Assembly: GCA_031267635.1 (NCBI GenBank)
Contig: JAIRYX010000446.1
Span: 1 to 14,862, forward strand
From: Planctomycetaceae bacterium
Lineage (GTDB): Bacteria; Planctomycetota; Planctomycetia; Pirellulales; Thermoguttaceae
Reading direction: 5' to 3'
Length of the DNA: 14,862 bases
Under the pieces are notes generated by a model, which worked only from the letters and a program-made list of their open reading frames with translations, was not told the origin of the DNA and made no database searches. Positions 14,335 to 14,862 of this stretch are shown here, piece by piece (position 1 is the stretch's first letter; each line of letters starts with the position of its first letter). The translations under genes and the position numbers were made by a program.

Positions 14335-14508
14335 TTATTCCTAGGGAAAATGCTCGGCGTAAAAAAAATCAACGAACAATGCTTGGGCGGATTTTTTAAT
14401 TAGCGTGCGTAATATGAGTTTTGCTACTGAGGTTGTTTTGTTAAGAAAATTAGGTGGAAATGAGGTAGGTTTACAGTACAAACAGCTGCGCTGCTCGTTT
14501 CGTAGGTA

Positions 14509-14599
14509 ACTTCTAAAAAACTGCATTTTTAAAAACACAATATCGTAAAATACGATATTTACGAAAATAGTACAGCAAAAAGAGAATGTTTTTAGAAGT
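14509..14599. repeat. Small inverted-repeat-bounded element, copy 2
   Basis: 91 bases with exact 11-bp terminal inverted repeats, ACTTCTAAAAA (14509-14519) and TTTTTAGAAGT (14589-14599). Its centre differs from copies 1 and 3 and holds a perfect hairpin, AATATCGTA (14539-14547) and TACGATATT (14551-14559). Same ends, different core: a related, non-autonomous element. Confidence 0.8.
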
Positions 14600-14635
14600 C
14601 CCCCGTAGTAAAAATGTTTAAAACCGACTGTAGGG

Positions 14636-14718
14636 AACTTCTAAAAAACTCTCCCAAATATTCGTAAGCCCTTATTTTTCAATGGTCACATGTGTTGAAA
14701 ATGAGGTTTTTAGAAGTT
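14636..14718 (+). repeat. Small inverted-repeat-bounded element, copy 3
   Basis: 83 bases with exact terminal repeats ACTTCTAAAAA (14637-14647) and TTTTTAGAAGT (14707-14717). Closely matches copy 1 in reverse orientation (about nine of ten bases). Copies 2 and 3 share the flanking GTAGG(G/T)A before the left end. It ends about 28 bases from the stop of the next minus-strand gene. Confidence 0.85.
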
Positions 14719-14745
14719 TTCTGTATAGTTATAAAAGTCTAACCA

Positions 14746-14862
14746 TCAACATCCCAGCGTTTTTCGCAAATGCGTGACGCTTCGTTCCGCTTGATCAAGC
14801 GTGCCGCATTCGACGCTGAGAACAATATCTTGCGGGAGCGGCTTCAAAAGAGCAACTACCGC
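14746..14862 (-). CDS. C-terminal end of a probable sugar-phosphate isomerase/epimerase (5' part outside the window)
   Basis: The minus-strand frame entering at 14862 runs 38 residues to TGA at 14746-14748. It contains LPQDIVLSVECGTLDQAERS followed by VTHLRKTLGC. The D-x-x-L-S-V/I-E-x-G-T ending before a final helix is typical of TIM-barrel xylose-isomerase-like sugar phosphate isomerases/epimerases, where the Glu is a metal ligand. With so short a fragment this stays provisional. The end lies close to the small repeat copy 3. Confidence 0.5.
   Translation of the reverse strand, partial: AVVALLKPLPQDIVLSVECGTLDQAERSVTHLRKTLGC

Noticed and set aside
14075..14344. 89-codon + strand frame
   Set aside because: Lies within the group II intron RNA domains, including domain V; the translation has no reverse-transcriptase motif.
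14341..14538. 65-codon minus-strand frame
   Set aside because: Begins inside one repeat element and ends at the edge of intron debris; no ribosome site or family match.
12900..14740. CRISPR array suggested by several short repeats
   Set aside because: The repeats are inverted-ended elements with unequal spacing and shared cores, not uniform direct repeats with unique spacers; no cas genes.

Overview
The window reads as chromosomal DNA of a Planctomycetota-like, at least partly anaerobic bacterium. The lineage is inferred from a secreted DUF1080 (3-keto-disaccharide hydrolase/LamG-like) protein, an autotransporter-barrel C-terminus, a PP2C-type partner-switching pair and the style of the intergenic repeats. 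Anaerobic growth is suggested by a class III (oxygen-sensitive, glycyl-radical) ribonucleotide reductase. No rRNA or tRNA was found, so the taxonomy is tentative.

Layout. 1-204 is the end of an outer-membrane beta-barrel protein on the + strand. It converges, across a terminator and a large imperfect inverted repeat, on a secreted DUF1080-PHP two-domain protein on the - strand (477-1931). A roughly 600 bp gap with small palindromes precedes a deoxynucleotide operon: dcd, nrdD and nrdG (2544-5931, +), in which dcd and nrdD overlap. After a 340 bp gap with a decayed reading frame, a candidate promoter and a terminator-like hairpin comes a flagellar cluster: fliJ, a MotE/FlbB-like coiled-coil membrane protein and fliR (6276-8306, +). 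The fliR start lies in a strong hairpin. An AT-rich secreted protein with a C-terminal membrane anchor follows (8358-9587); its family is not recognised.

From 12202 down to 10127 on the - strand lie sppA (membrane peptidase S49), a STAS anti-sigma-factor antagonist and an RsbW-like HATPase. The last two can form a partner switch, but no sigma factor or phosphatase is present in the window. Upstream on the same strand is the RNase P RNA (rnpB), about 500 nt, with an intact P1 helix and U-tract.

The right end (12.9-14.75 kb) is an accessory patch. It holds one small acidic gene (13070-13582), a short group II intron-like RNA without reverse transcriptase (about 13983-14289, with a clear domain V), and three copies of a small element bounded by ACTTCTAAAAA inverted repeats. 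One pair of these elements is in opposite orientation and flanks the whole patch. A different repeat occurs at 9.6-9.8 kb and again at 13.7-13.85 kb. The window ends in the 3' part of a probable sugar-phosphate isomerase/epimerase gene on the - strand.

I did not find a convincing new defence or multi-gene system. The most unusual items are the miniature group II intron, the inverted-repeat element family, the diverged palindromic repeat, and the structured leaders of fliJ and fliR.
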